A DNA stretch of 64,000 nucleotides. It comes from Paenibacillus sp. MAEPY2. GTDB lineage: Bacteria; Bacillota; Bacilli; Paenibacillales; Paenibacillaceae. Shown here in pieces: positions 34,424 to 43,988 of the stretch (the stretch's first letter is position 1; each line of letters opens with the position of its first letter). Where the stretch lies: assembly GCF_000499205.1 (NCBI RefSeq), contig NZ_AWUK01000038.1, forward strand, positions 186,001-250,000, in the 5' to 3' direction. The notes beneath the pieces were generated by a model, which had not been told where the DNA came from, searched no databases, and saw only the letters and a program-made list of their open reading frames with translations. The position numbers were made by a program, and so were the translations under genes.

Positions 34424-35473
34424 TCACACTCCTTCGCCGCTGACGGAAGAAAGACTCAGACTCACTTGGTCGTTCAGGGAGAATGGAAGGGGAGAGATGA
34501 CTTCCCAACGTGTATCATCGCTGCGGATGTCATAATGAAATTCTTTCCCTTGAAACTGGACATTGACAATCTCACCCGATATCCCGGCTTTGCCTGAAGG
34601 CTGCAGTTGGAACTGATCCGGCCTGACGGGATATAAGCCGTGTGATTTGAAATAGTTCGCAACCTGCTTGCCAGGCCAGGAAATATTCGTACCGCCCTTA
34701 GGCATGAAGACATCTGCATCCCAGTTACCTGTGACCAAGTTGGATTTTGAAACGAATCTCGCTACGAATTCGGTCTCCGGCCGCAAATAAATTTCCTGCG
34801 GCGTTCCAGCCTGCTCAATCCGTCCATCTTTCATAACGATGATGCGGTCAGCCATAGCAAGGGCTTCGCCTTGATCATGCGTAACGTAGACTACAGCCGA
34901 TTCGGTATTTCGGTGTACCTGTTGAATCTCACGTCGCATATCCATGCGAAGCATGGCATCCAGACTGCTGAGAGGTTCATCCATCAGCAGCAGTGATGGT
35001 TGGGGAGCGATGGCCCGTGCGATAGCGACGCGTTGTTTTTGTCCCCCGGACAGCTCATGAGGCATGCGGTCTGCCAGATGTGAAAGTCCCGACATATTCA
35101 GAACTTCATGGATCCGGTTCTGTTCGTTATTTTTAATATGAGAAGGTGTTGATTTGTGTGTCCGTATGGGGAAGCGGATGTGCTCAGCCACATTCATATG
35201 CGGCCACAGTGCAAAGGACTGGAATACCATGCCGATTCTTCGTTTTTCCGGGGGAAGCAATGTCCCTGAGCCTGCAACCACCAGGTCATCCATGAGAACC
35301 TCGCCGCTACTCGCCTGCTCGAATCCGGCAAGAATGCGCAGTAATGTAGTTTTCCCACAACCTGACGGTCCAAGGATCGCTACGAATTCTCCATCCTTAA
35401 TCGTTAAGTCAATGGAATGAAGTGCCTGGAAACTGCCGAAGGATTTGCTAACCTGTTTGATCTGGATACTCAT
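34424..35473 (-). CDS. ABC transporter ATP-binding protein (FbpC/PotA type)
   Basis: A 349-residue ATPase with Walker A GPSGCGKT (35-42), signature LSGGQKQRVA (141-150), Walker B LLLMDEP (Asp165, Glu166) and H-loop THDQGEAL, followed by a C-terminal TOBE-like regulatory domain from ~240. It overlaps the permease gene by four bases (ATGA) and is the only ABC ATPase in the whole window. It energises the fused permease encoded just upstream. Confidence 0.93.
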   Translation of the reverse strand: MSIQIKQVSKSFGSFQALHSIDLTIKDGEFVAILGPSGCGKTTLLRILAGFEQASSGEVLMDDLVVAGSGTLLPPEKRRIGMVFQSFALWPHMNVAEHIRFPIRTHKSTPSHIKNNEQNRIHEVLNMSGLSHLADRMPHELSGGQKQRVAIARAIAPQPSLLLMDEPLSSLDAMLRMDMRREIQQVHRNTESAVVYVTHDQGEALAMADRIIVMKDGRIEQAGTPQEIYLRPETEFVARFVSKSNLVTGNWDADVFMPKGGTNISWPGKQVANYFKSHGLYPVRPDQFQLQPSGKAGISGEIVNVQFQGKEFHYDIRSDDTRWEVISPLPFSLNDQVSLSLSSVSGEGV

Positions 35474-37224
35474 GACTTCACTCCCTTACGTGCAGCCCAT
35501 CGCTGAGCGATGAGCAATATTACTCCTCCTGCCGCAATAAGTGCGACAATCAGACTGGACAATGCGGTTGAATAGAGGGTATCCCCTGCCTGCTCAAAAC
35601 TAAATATGGTGACACCAATAGTCTGTGAACCCGAAGAATATAACAGTGCCGATACGGTAAGCTCGGTCAGGGCAGTCAGGAAGACCAACATGCCTCCTGT
35701 CAGAATACCCGGCAGCAATAATGGCAGCAAAACTGCCGTCCACTTGCGCCAGAAACCTGCCCCGGAGATCCGTGCAGCCTCCTCCATCGATGAATCCAGC
35801 TGCATGAATGAAGTGACACTTGAACGAATCTGAAGAATAAGAAATCGACAGATATATGCGATAAACAAAATGGTCATCGTCCCATAGATGCCAGGGTTCC
35901 AGCCAGGGATCGGCTCCATCCATACCAGAATCATGGACAGGGCGAACACGATACCAGGTAAGGTGTAAGGAACAGCAGTGGCCAGCTCGGCCATTTTATT
36001 GAATCGATTAGGCTTACGTACCCGTATATATGCAAATCCTGAGCCTATAATCAGACAAGCGAGCATCGTGACGAGGGCGAGGACAAGACTGTTCTGGATC
36101 GCCTGCCACACACGCTCATTCTCAAAGAGAATATATCTGTAATTGTCTAATGTCATATTGGCACGTGTAAGACCGAGCCCATAGGCTCTTTTGAAAGACA
36201 TCGAGAACATGGAAGACAATGGAACAATAGTAATCAGCAAGAGACCAGACCATATAGCCAATGTTAATGGCTTCCGCATGCGACCCAAAGCATATCTGGG
36301 GGCCAGATCGGGCTGCATCGTGTCGGAGGCATGATTTTTGCGCAAAAGCATCCATTGCAATAGACTTCCGACTATCGCAGCTGCACCGAGCAGCACAGAT
36401 AAGGATGCACCACGGGCGAATGCTGAAGGTCCAAACCCGATAATTTCTTCATATATAAGCGTGCTGAGAACTGAAATGTTCACAGGTGTGCCGAGAAAGG
36501 CTGGTATGCCGAAATTGTCCAGCGAAGCCAGAAATACAAGCAATCCTCCAGCCGTCAGGCCCGGCAGGGCAAGTGGCAATGTAATGCGAAGGAAAACTTC
36601 CATCCTTCCGGCACCTCCAGCTCTTGCAGCCCATTCCAGATCACGCGGGATTTTGCGCAGTACATCCAGTGTGAACATGTACACCAGCGGAAAATGATGA
36701 ATACCCATAACAAATACAATTCCACCTAAACTGTACATACTCCTTGGGGCGAGTCCGGGATGAATCCATTGCAGTACACCCGCAAGCCATCCCTGTGATC
36801 CGGTAAAAGAAGACCAGGACAACGTAAGAACATAGGAGGGTAGAATAAAACAAAGTAAAATCCCCATATGCAGGGCGGACTTATTCCGGATATCCGTGTA
36901 GGCAACGATCCAGGCCAGTGCTGTTCCGAGCACCAGAGAGAGCACAGTAGAACCGGTAACGATAAATACGGTATTGCGCAATGTGGACCAAAAACGGTCC
37001 TGTTGCAGTAATTCGCTATAGTGAGATAGCGTTAAACCTTGCTCGCCCTGAAAACTGAGAAGAACCAGCTTCAGGATGGGGTATACAAAAAATATCAGTA
37101 CGGCTGCTGCACCCAACAGGGCTGCCAGTCGATTCCAACGTAACAGACCGGAGAGGGAGGAAAAGGGCTTGCGCCCTTTTGCTTGTCCCCGCAGAACCAT
37201 TCTATTTGTTTTCACTTTCTCCAT
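35470..37224 (-). CDS. Fused two-domain ABC permease (FbpB/PhnV type)
   Basis: A 584-residue membrane protein made of two homologous permease halves of about six spans each. Each half has its own EAA-type loop: AARAGGAGRMEVF...LPL near residue 205 and AARISGAGFWRKW...LPL near 495. Such fused permeases work with FbpA-like SBPs for ferric ion, 2-aminoethylphosphonate, thiamine or hexose phosphates. It is flanked by the SBP gene (18 bases before its start) and the ATPase gene (overlapping), completing a self-sufficient importer, unlike the sugar systems elsewhere in the window. Confidence 0.92.
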   Translation of the reverse strand: MEKVKTNRMVLRGQAKGRKPFSSLSGLLRWNRLAALLGAAAVLIFFVYPILKLVLLSFQGEQGLTLSHYSELLQQDRFWSTLRNTVFIVTGSTVLSLVLGTALAWIVAYTDIRNKSALHMGILLCFILPSYVLTLSWSSFTGSQGWLAGVLQWIHPGLAPRSMYSLGGIVFVMGIHHFPLVYMFTLDVLRKIPRDLEWAARAGGAGRMEVFLRITLPLALPGLTAGGLLVFLASLDNFGIPAFLGTPVNISVLSTLIYEEIIGFGPSAFARGASLSVLLGAAAIVGSLLQWMLLRKNHASDTMQPDLAPRYALGRMRKPLTLAIWSGLLLITIVPLSSMFSMSFKRAYGLGLTRANMTLDNYRYILFENERVWQAIQNSLVLALVTMLACLIIGSGFAYIRVRKPNRFNKMAELATAVPYTLPGIVFALSMILVWMEPIPGWNPGIYGTMTILFIAYICRFLILQIRSSVTSFMQLDSSMEEAARISGAGFWRKWTAVLLPLLLPGILTGGMLVFLTALTELTVSALLYSSGSQTIGVTIFSFEQAGDTLYSTALSSLIVALIAAGGVILLIAQRWAARKGVKS

Positions 37225-37241
37225 AAGAACAGCTCCAATCC

Positions 37242-38282
37242 TTACTCGCCAAACACATTAATGAATTGCTGTTTGTCTGTTTCGCGATCAACTGCAAGTT
37301 TGGCTGCATCGCCAGGCAAAATCTTCATTTCCGATACACCTTTAAGTCCTTCAGGTGGAGCAACGCCTTCACGGATAGGGGAGTATCCGATCTCGGCTGA
37401 CAGCTTCTGGCCATCTTCAGAGAGAACGAAATCCACAAAAGCCTGGGCAGCAGGAACATTGGCAGCTTCTTTCATGATCCCAATCGGTTCAGTGATGATC
37501 GGAACACCTTCTTCCGGATAGATCAGTTCAACCGGAGAACCTTTCGCTTTTTCTCGGGCCACGAGGTAATCAACAACGACCCCATACGATTTTTCACCGC
37601 TGGCTACAGCTTTTATTACGGCACCGTTACCTTTAATGACGGACATACCATTCATCTTGGACTCCTGCAGAAAATCCCATCCGAATCCATCTGTACGGCT
37701 GAAGACACCAATGTTGTAAGCGGCCGCGCCAGAGTATAGAGGACTCGGCATGATACTTGCATTTTTGCTCTCAGGCATGGTCAGCACTTGCCAGGAAGTT
37801 GGTTGGGCTGTGACTTTTTGGGTATTGGTAGCCAGTACCGTTGCCATCACCTTCGTACCAGCGTACATGCCATCGGGATCAACAAGATCTGTCGGAATCT
37901 GACTTAATTCTGGTGACTTGTAAGCGAGCAGAAGATCATCGCTTTTCAGATTTTCAAAGGTAACTGCATCCGCCAGCAGGAGTACATCCGCCTGAGTTTT
38001 GCCTGCCTGGCGCTCTGCCTGAATTTTGGCTGTGACTTCCTCCGTTCCAGAACGGAAGATGCTAACCTGAACATCGGGATATTTTTGGTTAAAAGCATTG
38101 ATCAGTTTGCCTGCATCCTCTTCAGGCTGAGAGGTATAGAAGGATAGCTTGCCTGATACCGAATTTGAAGCGGCACCTGAATTGCCTTGATCTGGAGTGG
38201 CTTGTCCCTGAGCGGAACAACCACTGAACACAATCATGCCTGCCAGCAGGGGCAGTAGTAACGTCTTTTTAAATGGAATCAC
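37242..38282 (-). CDS. FbpA/AfuA-like substrate-binding lipoprotein
   Basis: A 346-residue type-II SBP. GTG start after AAAGGAGAG. Signal peptide with lipobox FSGC (Cys22). The fold markers are KLSFYTSQPEEDAGKLINAF, FRSGTEEVTAKIQAE, GADVLLLAD-like ADVLLLADAVTFE and a late GVPIITEPIGIM. The adjacent tyrosine pair that ligates iron in classical FbpA is not seen, so ferric uptake is unlikely. In the AfuA and PhnS branches of this family the ligand is a sugar phosphate or a phosphonate. The HAD phosphatases, metallo-hydrolase and sugar-type regulator around it favour a phosphorylated organic ligand (inference). Confidence 0.85.
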   Translation of the reverse strand: MIPFKKTLLLPLLAGMIVFSGCSAQGQATPDQGNSGAASNSVSGKLSFYTSQPEEDAGKLINAFNQKYPDVQVSIFRSGTEEVTAKIQAERQAGKTQADVLLLADAVTFENLKSDDLLLAYKSPELSQIPTDLVDPDGMYAGTKVMATVLATNTQKVTAQPTSWQVLTMPESKNASIMPSPLYSGAAAYNIGVFSRTDGFGWDFLQESKMNGMSVIKGNGAVIKAVASGEKSYGVVVDYLVAREKAKGSPVELIYPEEGVPIITEPIGIMKEAANVPAAQAFVDFVLSEDGQKLSAEIGYSPIREGVAPPEGLKGVSEMKILPGDAAKLAVDRETDKQQFINVFGE

Positions 38283-38351
38283 AGATAATCTCTCCTTTGG
38301 GTGTCTATCTTATCGGTTATTAAGTCATACTATCTCAGAAATGAGAATCGA

Positions 38352-39209
38352 TTAGAGCAAGTAATTGTGGATGGCCTGTGCCACACCGTCTTCAATGTTG
38401 CTGCCCGTAACTATATCCGCGATTTCCTTCACATGAGATTCGGCATTGCCCATGGCTATACCAATTCCTGCCCATTGCAACATATCCAGATCATTATCAT
38501 AATCCCCGGCAGCCGCAACCTGCTGAGGTTTGATATCGTGTGCGCGGCACAATCTCTCCAGGGCTTCACGTTTACTAATACCAGCGGAGTTGACATCGAA
38601 TCGCAACCTTCCAGTTCGCGTGCATTCAAACAATCCTAACCCGCCAAGGGTATGAAATAGTTTCTCGCGTGAGGCATGGTCCTTACAGATGACAGCTGCT
38701 TTGTAGAGCATGTTCGGCATATTGCGTACAAAGGCTCTGAAATCCTGTCCGACCTCGACCAATTGAATAAGATCAGCCTGATCCTTGTACCGTTCTTCCG
38801 ATCCTTCTAATTCGGGTCGGATGACGACATTGTTCAAGGCCCAATACCTGTTGATATCATTGATTTCCTGAACATAGAGCACATTGTATCCATAGAAATG
38901 AATGTAGGCTCCTTCTTGCTGGATGACATCCAACATAAGCAGAATATCTTCCGTTTTCAGTGGAACACCTTCAAGCATTTCACCTGTCACCGGATCTACG
39001 GTCACCGCTCCGTTAAGTGCAACCAGTGGGAAAGTCATGGAGACTTCCCTGGCATGAAGCCATACGGAAGCGGGAAATCGGCCGGATGCAATGGTGACAT
39101 TCACATTCCCTGACATGAGTTGCTTGATGGAGCTTCGTGTCATGGGGGTTATTACTTTGTCCGGATTCAGCATCGTGCCGTCCAGATCAAGGGCCAACAA
39201 TTTGTACAT
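38352..39209 (-). CDS. HAD-IIB (Cof-type) phosphatase
   Basis: Start ATG at 39209, where GGGGGGATC precedes it and the family opening YKLLALDLDGTML begins; the frame extends further upstream but would overlap the metallo-hydrolase gene. It has 285 residues. Motif I Asp8/Asp10, motif II Ser in IASGRFP, motif IV in AAGDYDNDLDML. It is similar in type to the HAD at 33640 but clearly not a recent duplicate. It lies between the metallo-hydrolase and SBP genes in the minus-strand operon; likely cytoplasmic dephosphorylation of an imported compound. Confidence 0.88.
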   Translation of the reverse strand: MYKLLALDLDGTMLNPDKVITPMTRSSIKQLMSGNVNVTIASGRFPASVWLHAREVSMTFPLVALNGAVTVDPVTGEMLEGVPLKTEDILLMLDVIQQEGAYIHFYGYNVLYVQEINDINRYWALNNVVIRPELEGSEERYKDQADLIQLVEVGQDFRAFVRNMPNMLYKAAVICKDHASREKLFHTLGGLGLFECTRTGRLRFDVNSAGISKREALERLCRAHDIKPQQVAAAGDYDNDLDMLQWAGIGIAMGNAESHVKEIADIVTGSNIEDGVAQAIHNYLL

Positions 39210-39234
39210 GAGAAGATCCCCCCGATTAAATAGC

Positions 39235-39969
39235 TTACACGGTATACATTCGCAGTGGCACGGGTATATCCACAAGCCCCCCATAGGAACGACTTGCTTC
39301 ATGGCGCATCAACTCGAGATTGCCATCCCCGGGAAGATGAACCAGGACGAGCTGTTTTACATTGGCTTGTCCAGCAATCATGCCTGCCTCAAGTGCATCC
39401 ATATGTCCCTGGCCGGTGGTATGTACACTGCCTTCACAGATGGTAGCCTCGCATAAAAAAATGTCAGCATCCCGTGCAAGTTCGATAAGAGAATCACAAT
39501 AGGAGGTATCGCCGGAATACACCAGCACCTTGCCTTTATATGTGATCTTGACGGCATAACACGTAATGGTATGCTGCACCTGTACAAATTCAATCTCTGC
39601 ACCTGCTAGTCGAATCGTGGTTGAAGGGTCAATGGTAATGACCTCGGTATGCTCACCACGCAGACCACTCAGGAGCTCAACTGGATTATCCGGAGCATAC
39701 AGCTTCAGTTTATGCAACATACGTCCATTGCGAATGGCGCCGGCAGCAGCATATTGGAGCACACCAAGATCTGCGATATGATCATGGTGTAAGTGAGACA
39801 GAATAACACCAGATAATGCCTCTACACCTGTCTCGGAGGGAAGCTTACTCATGACGCCACTGCCACAGTCCAGCAAAATTTGTCCTTCATCTGTGGTTAC
39901 AAGGTAACCCGCAGTGGCTCCCCCTGCGGCGGGATATCCCCCCCAGTAACCCAAAATTTTCACATTCAT
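39235..39969 (-). CDS. Metallo-beta-lactamase-fold hydrolase (RNase Z/PhnP-like)
   Basis: ATG at 39969 is preferred to the GTG at 39978 because GAGGTG lies directly on the latter; product 244 residues. The zinc signature HxHxDH is SHLHHDHIAD (His59, His61, Asp63, His64), with further ligands in VYSGDTSYCDS and EGSVHTTGQGHMD. Proteins of this type hydrolyse phosphodiesters (RNase Z, PhnP cyclic phosphate esterase) or related esters. First gene of the minus-strand operon. PhnP-like function would agree with uptake of a phosphorylated compound but is not proven. Confidence 0.85.
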   Translation of the reverse strand: MNVKILGYWGGYPAAGGATAGYLVTTDEGQILLDCGSGVMSKLPSETGVEALSGVILSHLHHDHIADLGVLQYAAAGAIRNGRMLHKLKLYAPDNPVELLSGLRGEHTEVITIDPSTTIRLAGAEIEFVQVQHTITCYAVKITYKGKVLVYSGDTSYCDSLIELARDADIFLCEATICEGSVHTTGQGHMDALEAGMIAGQANVKQLVLVHLPGDGNLELMRHEASRSYGGLVDIPVPLRMYTV

Positions 39970-40022
39970 CTTTTGCACCTCAGTCTGTCTTGTTCTACAC
40001 CCTTTACAAATGTTCCGTACAG

Positions 40023-40034
40023 TTACAATTGTAA
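40023..40034. promoter_or_regulatory. Palindrome between divergent MBL operon and SorC-type regulator
   Basis: TTACAATTGTAA is a perfect 12-bp palindrome 54 bases upstream of the metallo-hydrolase start; a TTGACA for the minus strand lies just beyond it (near 40053-40058). Candidate operator for the neighbouring regulator. Confidence 0.35.
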
Positions 40035-40107
40035 GAAGGCTTTATTACTTACGTGTCAAACGAATGTCAATCTTGTGTAAAATGCTATTGGGGCATATCT
40101 TCCTTGC

Positions 40108-40137
40108 TTGACTCGACTGTGAGTGCCATTCTATAGT
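40108..40137 (+). promoter_or_regulatory. Promoter of the SorC-type regulator
   Basis: TTGACT (40108-40113), 18-base spacer, TATAGT (40132-40137); about 48 bases before the GTG start. Confidence 0.55.
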
Positions 40138-40185
40138 GGGACATATGTACGGATGGAACTATAAAATTAAAAGGCGGACTTGTAT

Positions 40186-41142
40186 GTGAACATAGACGAA
40201 CGCAAAAATATGGTAAGAGTCTGTAAAATGTATTATTACGAATCCTGGACACAGGAGAAGATTGCCGAGAAGTTGGGTGTATCCAGGCCAGTCATATCCA
40301 AGATGCTCCAGCGTGCCCGTGAAGAAGGAATTATTGAAATTGTCATTCACGATGATGACCATGAAGTCTCCAAATTGGAGAACGAGCTCGAAGCTCTGTT
40401 TAATCTGAAGCAGGCGTTAGTTGTTCCAACCAAGGATCTCAACAAAGAATTGTTATCGAGTGCCGTGGGTAAGGCATCAGCACAATTTGTTCTGAAATTA
40501 ATCAAAAACGGAGATCGTGTAGGTGTTTCTTGGGGCAATACGCTGTATCATATGGTTCGGGAATTTCCTCTGGAGAAAAAAGAGAATGTTAAAATCATTC
40601 CACTCGTTGGCGGAACAGGAAATTATCGAAATGAAATGCATTCAAACCAAATAGCTTATGAGTTATCCAAAAAGTTGGGCGTGACCTGTGATACATTGTA
40701 TGCTCCTGCGGTCGTTGAAACAGAAGAGCTGCGAGAGCAAATTATCGGCATGCCCAATATCTCGGCCGTGCTTCAAGAGGGAGAAAATATCGACCTCGCA
40801 CTGGTAGGGATCGGGAATCCGTATTCGATGTCAACAATGGAACGCTCCGGTTATCTCAACGAGCAAGTATTAGATGAGTTAGAAGAATTGAATACGGTTG
40901 CGGACATTAATTCTGTTTTTATCACCCGTGAAGGCACGGTTACGGAACACCCCATCAATCACAAAGTGATTGGTCTTGGACTTGAGCAGTTAAAGAAGAC
41001 AAAAACAGTGGTGGGTATGGCATTTGGTCTTCACAAAATTGATTGCATCCTGGCAGCTGTACGTGGAGAGTACATCAATATGCTGATTACGGATGAATCT
41101 ACAGCAAGTCATATTATTAAGCTCACCAATGCAAAAAAATGA
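40186..41142 (+). CDS. SorC/DeoR-type sugar-binding transcriptional regulator
   Basis: About 318 residues. GTG at 40186 is favoured because AAGGCGG ends at 40177; a TTG two codons earlier is possible. N-terminal helix-turn-helix (YYYESWTQEKIAEKLGVSRPVISKMLQRAREEGII) followed by a sugar-phosphate-isomerase-like effector domain (VGVSWGNTLYHM, IIPLVGGTG, DLALVGIGNP, GLGLEQLKKTKTVVGMAFG). Regulators of this family (CggR, DeoR, SorC) respond to phosphorylated sugars. It is divergent from the importer/HAD operon and probably controls it, which strengthens the case for a phosphorylated sugar ligand. Confidence 0.9.
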   Translation: MNIDERKNMVRVCKMYYYESWTQEKIAEKLGVSRPVISKMLQRAREEGIIEIVIHDDDHEVSKLENELEALFNLKQALVVPTKDLNKELLSSAVGKASAQFVLKLIKNGDRVGVSWGNTLYHMVREFPLEKKENVKIIPLVGGTGNYRNEMHSNQIAYELSKKLGVTCDTLYAPAVVETEELREQIIGMPNISAVLQEGENIDLALVGIGNPYSMSTMERSGYLNEQVLDELEELNTVADINSVFITREGTVTEHPINHKVIGLGLEQLKKTKTVVGMAFGLHKIDCILAAVRGEYINMLITDESTASHIIKLTNAKK

Positions 41143-41157
41143 GTGCAGAAAGAACCT

Positions 41158-41190
41158 AACGACAGTCAATGATTTGGCTGTCGTTTTTTT
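41158..41190 (+). terminator. Rho-independent terminator after the SorC-type regulator
   Basis: AACGACAG (41158-41165) pairs with CTGTCGTT (41178-41185) and continues into a T run. Confidence 0.85.
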
Positions 41191-41313
41191 ACTCAAAAGA
41201 AAGAGGAGAACACCGCCAACTCCTCATCTAGCGCTTATAATTTACTATTGCGATCAGGCGTAACCTTCAGTAAATTGGGAGGTATACACCGATGGAAGGG
41301 CTGAGCAATAATC

Positions 41314-43149
41314 ATGTGGACCCGATGGCTGCAACGAATAACCCCTGGCACCTTTAAACACCGAATATTATTTTCCTTCCTGTTATTTCTCCTCGCGCCC
41401 ATAGCCATATTATTCCTCTACAACTTCCGAGAATCAGAAATGATGCTTCAGCGGGACGCTTCGGACAGTAACGTCAAGCAGCTCGAAGGCATCAAAGCCG
41501 ATCTTATCGATTTGATGAGTCTTGTGATGAAGACTGGGATGTTGTTGGATCAGGATTCTGTCCTTCGCGAAGTGATGCAGAAGCCGGAATTATACGATGC
41601 CATCCATCGAAAGCGGATTGTGGAAAATAAATTCGCCAGTATTGAAAACAGCTTTTTCCTTACAGGTGCTACGGTATTCTACACATTGATCGATTTAAAA
41701 GGAAACGCTTACACATCGTATACACCGGAGAATTCTCTGAACTATGCCCACATCAGCACCGAGCCCTGGGTACAGGAGCTAAAGAGGACTGAGGGACAGC
41801 GGTACGTATGGAAATCCAATGATCTGACGACCGGCGTTCGTGAGAGAAAAGGTAATCGGATGCTGAGCCTTTATGAAGTGCTGCGGGACGACGGATTACA
41901 ACCATTCGCCTACGGACGTTTTAGTATCGATTATGAAGAATGGTTTCAGGAGAAAACGAAAAAAAATCCATTCGGCAGCGATAGGGAAGAAGCCTATTTT
42001 CTGCTGGACGGACATGGAAATACGATGCTTCAATCAAAGTTAGGGGAGGACGTGCCCTCTACCGTGTCATCTGCCATAGCGACAGCAAGTCAGAGCCAAG
42101 GGCAGGAACAGGGACAGGATTCCTCCTCCCAATCCATTGTGAACAATCACATGCTGTATACCTATACCAAAATTCAAGAGCTTGATGGTTATCTTGTGAA
42201 AAAGATTCCTCTTTCCTTGTTATTTGAAGAGGTGAACAAACAGAAGCTAAGGTTTTATACCGTATATGGTGCCATCCTGCTGCTGTTTGTGCTGTTAACT
42301 TACCTCATTTCTTCAACCGTTACCGGTTCATTAAAGCAACTTCAACGCAAGATGGAGACCACAGTGAAATTGAACTTGAAGACAAAGCTGCCGGAACAGG
42401 GCAGAGGTGAATTGCTGGCGCTAACCCGAAGCTTCAATTTCATGATCGCAGACATCAATAATTTGTTGGAGCAGTTAAAGCTTGAGGAGCGGCAAAAGCA
42501 GTTTGTCCGATTTCAGGTGTTGCTGGGTCAGATGAATCCACATTTTTTGCTCAATACGCTGAATACAATTAAGAGCATTGCACTCGATAAGGACGAAGAT
42601 GAGATTTACGAGATTTGTGTATCACTAGGAAAAATATTAGAAACAACGCTGAATTTGGAGGTTGACCTTATTCTGCTGAAGGAGGAAATTGTACTAATTG
42701 AATCCTATATGGATATCCAACGGAAACGATTTGGACATGGTATTGAGCTCCACTATGAAGTGTCCAGGGATCTGGAGTATGCGCTGATTCCGAAATTTTG
42801 CCTGCAGCCGCTGGTAGAAAATTCGTTGATTCACGGGTTTGGTCAAACACAGCTTGAGGGGCGGATCGACATTCGTGCATCATGCGACCATTCGCTGCTT
42901 ATCTTGGAAGTTGTGGATAATGGCATGGGGATTAAGAAATCGCAGGCGAATCAGTCCTACCGGAAACGAAAAAGCATTGGCGTACAAAACCTTCGAGAAA
43001 GCTTGGAGCTTATGTTTAAGAACCAGCCAACAGGACTTCGATTGGAGTCGACGGACGAAGGAACGAAGGTTATCATGCATTTCCCATTATTGTTATCCAA
43101 ACCATATTTGAAGGAGGGGAACACCATTGTGGCGCACATTGATCGTTGA
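41314..43149 (+). CDS. YesM-type sensor histidine kinase
   Basis: A 611-residue membrane kinase. Helices at ~20-38 (ILFSFLLFLLAPIAILFLY) and ~313-332 bracket an extracytoplasmic sensor; HAMP-like region ~335-390; His_kinase motif QMNPHFLLNTLN with phosphoacceptor His410; ATP-binding N-box LQPLVENSLIHG and G-box VVDNGMGI. The ATG at 41314 has only a weak upstream GGAAGGG. It overlaps the start of the response regulator by 23 bases. A TATAAT at 41236-41241 is a possible -10. Such kinases sense oligosaccharides or SBP-bound sugar and drive the adjacent importer, here encoded at 43989-47134. Confidence 0.92.
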   Translation: MWTRWLQRITPGTFKHRILFSFLLFLLAPIAILFLYNFRESEMMLQRDASDSNVKQLEGIKADLIDLMSLVMKTGMLLDQDSVLREVMQKPELYDAIHRKRIVENKFASIENSFFLTGATVFYTLIDLKGNAYTSYTPENSLNYAHISTEPWVQELKRTEGQRYVWKSNDLTTGVRERKGNRMLSLYEVLRDDGLQPFAYGRFSIDYEEWFQEKTKKNPFGSDREEAYFLLDGHGNTMLQSKLGEDVPSTVSSAIATASQSQGQEQGQDSSSQSIVNNHMLYTYTKIQELDGYLVKKIPLSLLFEEVNKQKLRFYTVYGAILLLFVLLTYLISSTVTGSLKQLQRKMETTVKLNLKTKLPEQGRGELLALTRSFNFMIADINNLLEQLKLEERQKQFVRFQVLLGQMNPHFLLNTLNTIKSIALDKDEDEIYEICVSLGKILETTLNLEVDLILLKEEIVLIESYMDIQRKRFGHGIELHYEVSRDLEYALIPKFCLQPLVENSLIHGFGQTQLEGRIDIRASCDHSLLILEVVDNGMGIKKSQANQSYRKRKSIGVQNLRESLELMFKNQPTGLRLESTDEGTKVIMHFPLLLSKPYLKEGNTIVAHIDR

Positions 43150-43894
43150 AGATGAACAGTACGCGAGAGCAAGCTTACGCAAATTGTTTGCGAAGGCGAA
43201 TGTCCCGTTTGAAATTATAGGCGAGGCGGTAAACGGCGAGGAGGGGTTGCAGTTGATCCGTGAACAGCAGCCTGATGTGGTCATTTCGGATATTTTCATG
43301 CCGTTAATGGATGGTGTCCGGTTACTCCAGCTGACGAGAAAGGAAGGCTACGAATGTCGGTTCGTTATGTTGACGGTAGTAAGTGAATTCGAATATGCCA
43401 GACAAGCGTTGGAATACGGTGCCTCGGGTTATTTGATGAAACTTTCTCTGGATTTGAAGGAACTTACGCAAACCATGGACAAAGTAGCCGGAGAACTGAC
43501 AAGAATGGATAAGCTTCGCCTGGCAGATAAGTGGTTCCCAGATAAGACTGCCCAAGAACCAACGGATCATCCGGAGCTGAATCGAATGATTACCTACATT
43601 GAGGAGCATTTCGCCGAGGATGTGACATTAAAGAGATTGGCTGAATATGTTCGCATGGATGCCAGTTATGTTAGTGACTTATTCAAGAAAAAGACGGGTA
43701 TCACGATGACGCATTTTATTCAGAACCGCCGTGTTCAAGCAGCAAAAATGCTGCTGACAGTGACAGAGAAAACGGTTAGTGAAATTGGCCGGTTGGTAGG
43801 CTTCGAGAACGACAATTATTTTATTAAAATATTCAAACGGTGGTGCGGATTAACTCCGAACGAATACCGGAAAGAACAAAAAATCGTTCTATGA
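43127..43894 (+). CDS. YesN-type response regulator with AraC DNA-binding domain
   Basis: A 255-residue regulator. TTG start after AAGGAGGGG, inside the end of the kinase gene. Receiver domain 1-~120 with acidic pocket Glu9/Asp9 region VEDE and phosphoacceptor Asp55 in VVISDIFMP; no long linker; AraC-type HTH at ~155-255 (TLKRLAEYVRMDASYVSDLFKKK, VSEIGRLVGFENDNYFIKIFKR). At 255 residues it is about half the length of the usual YesN (~500), lacking the middle domain. It would activate the SBP/permease genes that begin 95 bases downstream. Confidence 0.93.
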   Translation: MWRTLIVEDEQYARASLRKLFAKANVPFEIIGEAVNGEEGLQLIREQQPDVVISDIFMPLMDGVRLLQLTRKEGYECRFVMLTVVSEFEYARQALEYGASGYLMKLSLDLKELTQTMDKVAGELTRMDKLRLADKWFPDKTAQEPTDHPELNRMITYIEEHFAEDVTLKRLAEYVRMDASYVSDLFKKKTGITMTHFIQNRRVQAAKMLLTVTEKTVSEIGRLVGFENDNYFIKIFKRWCGLTPNEYRKEQKIVL

Positions 43895-43988
43895 ATATCC
43901 AAACACCGTTCATACCCCCAATGGCAGGCTGGTGATAAAGTTAAAGACGTAGCAAGCAGCTTATCAACTCGATAAGGGGGGACTGTAC

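Noticed and set aside
37242-38282. Ferric iron-binding protein
   Set aside because: No adjacent tyrosine pair for iron; operon partners are phosphatases, not siderophore or iron genes.
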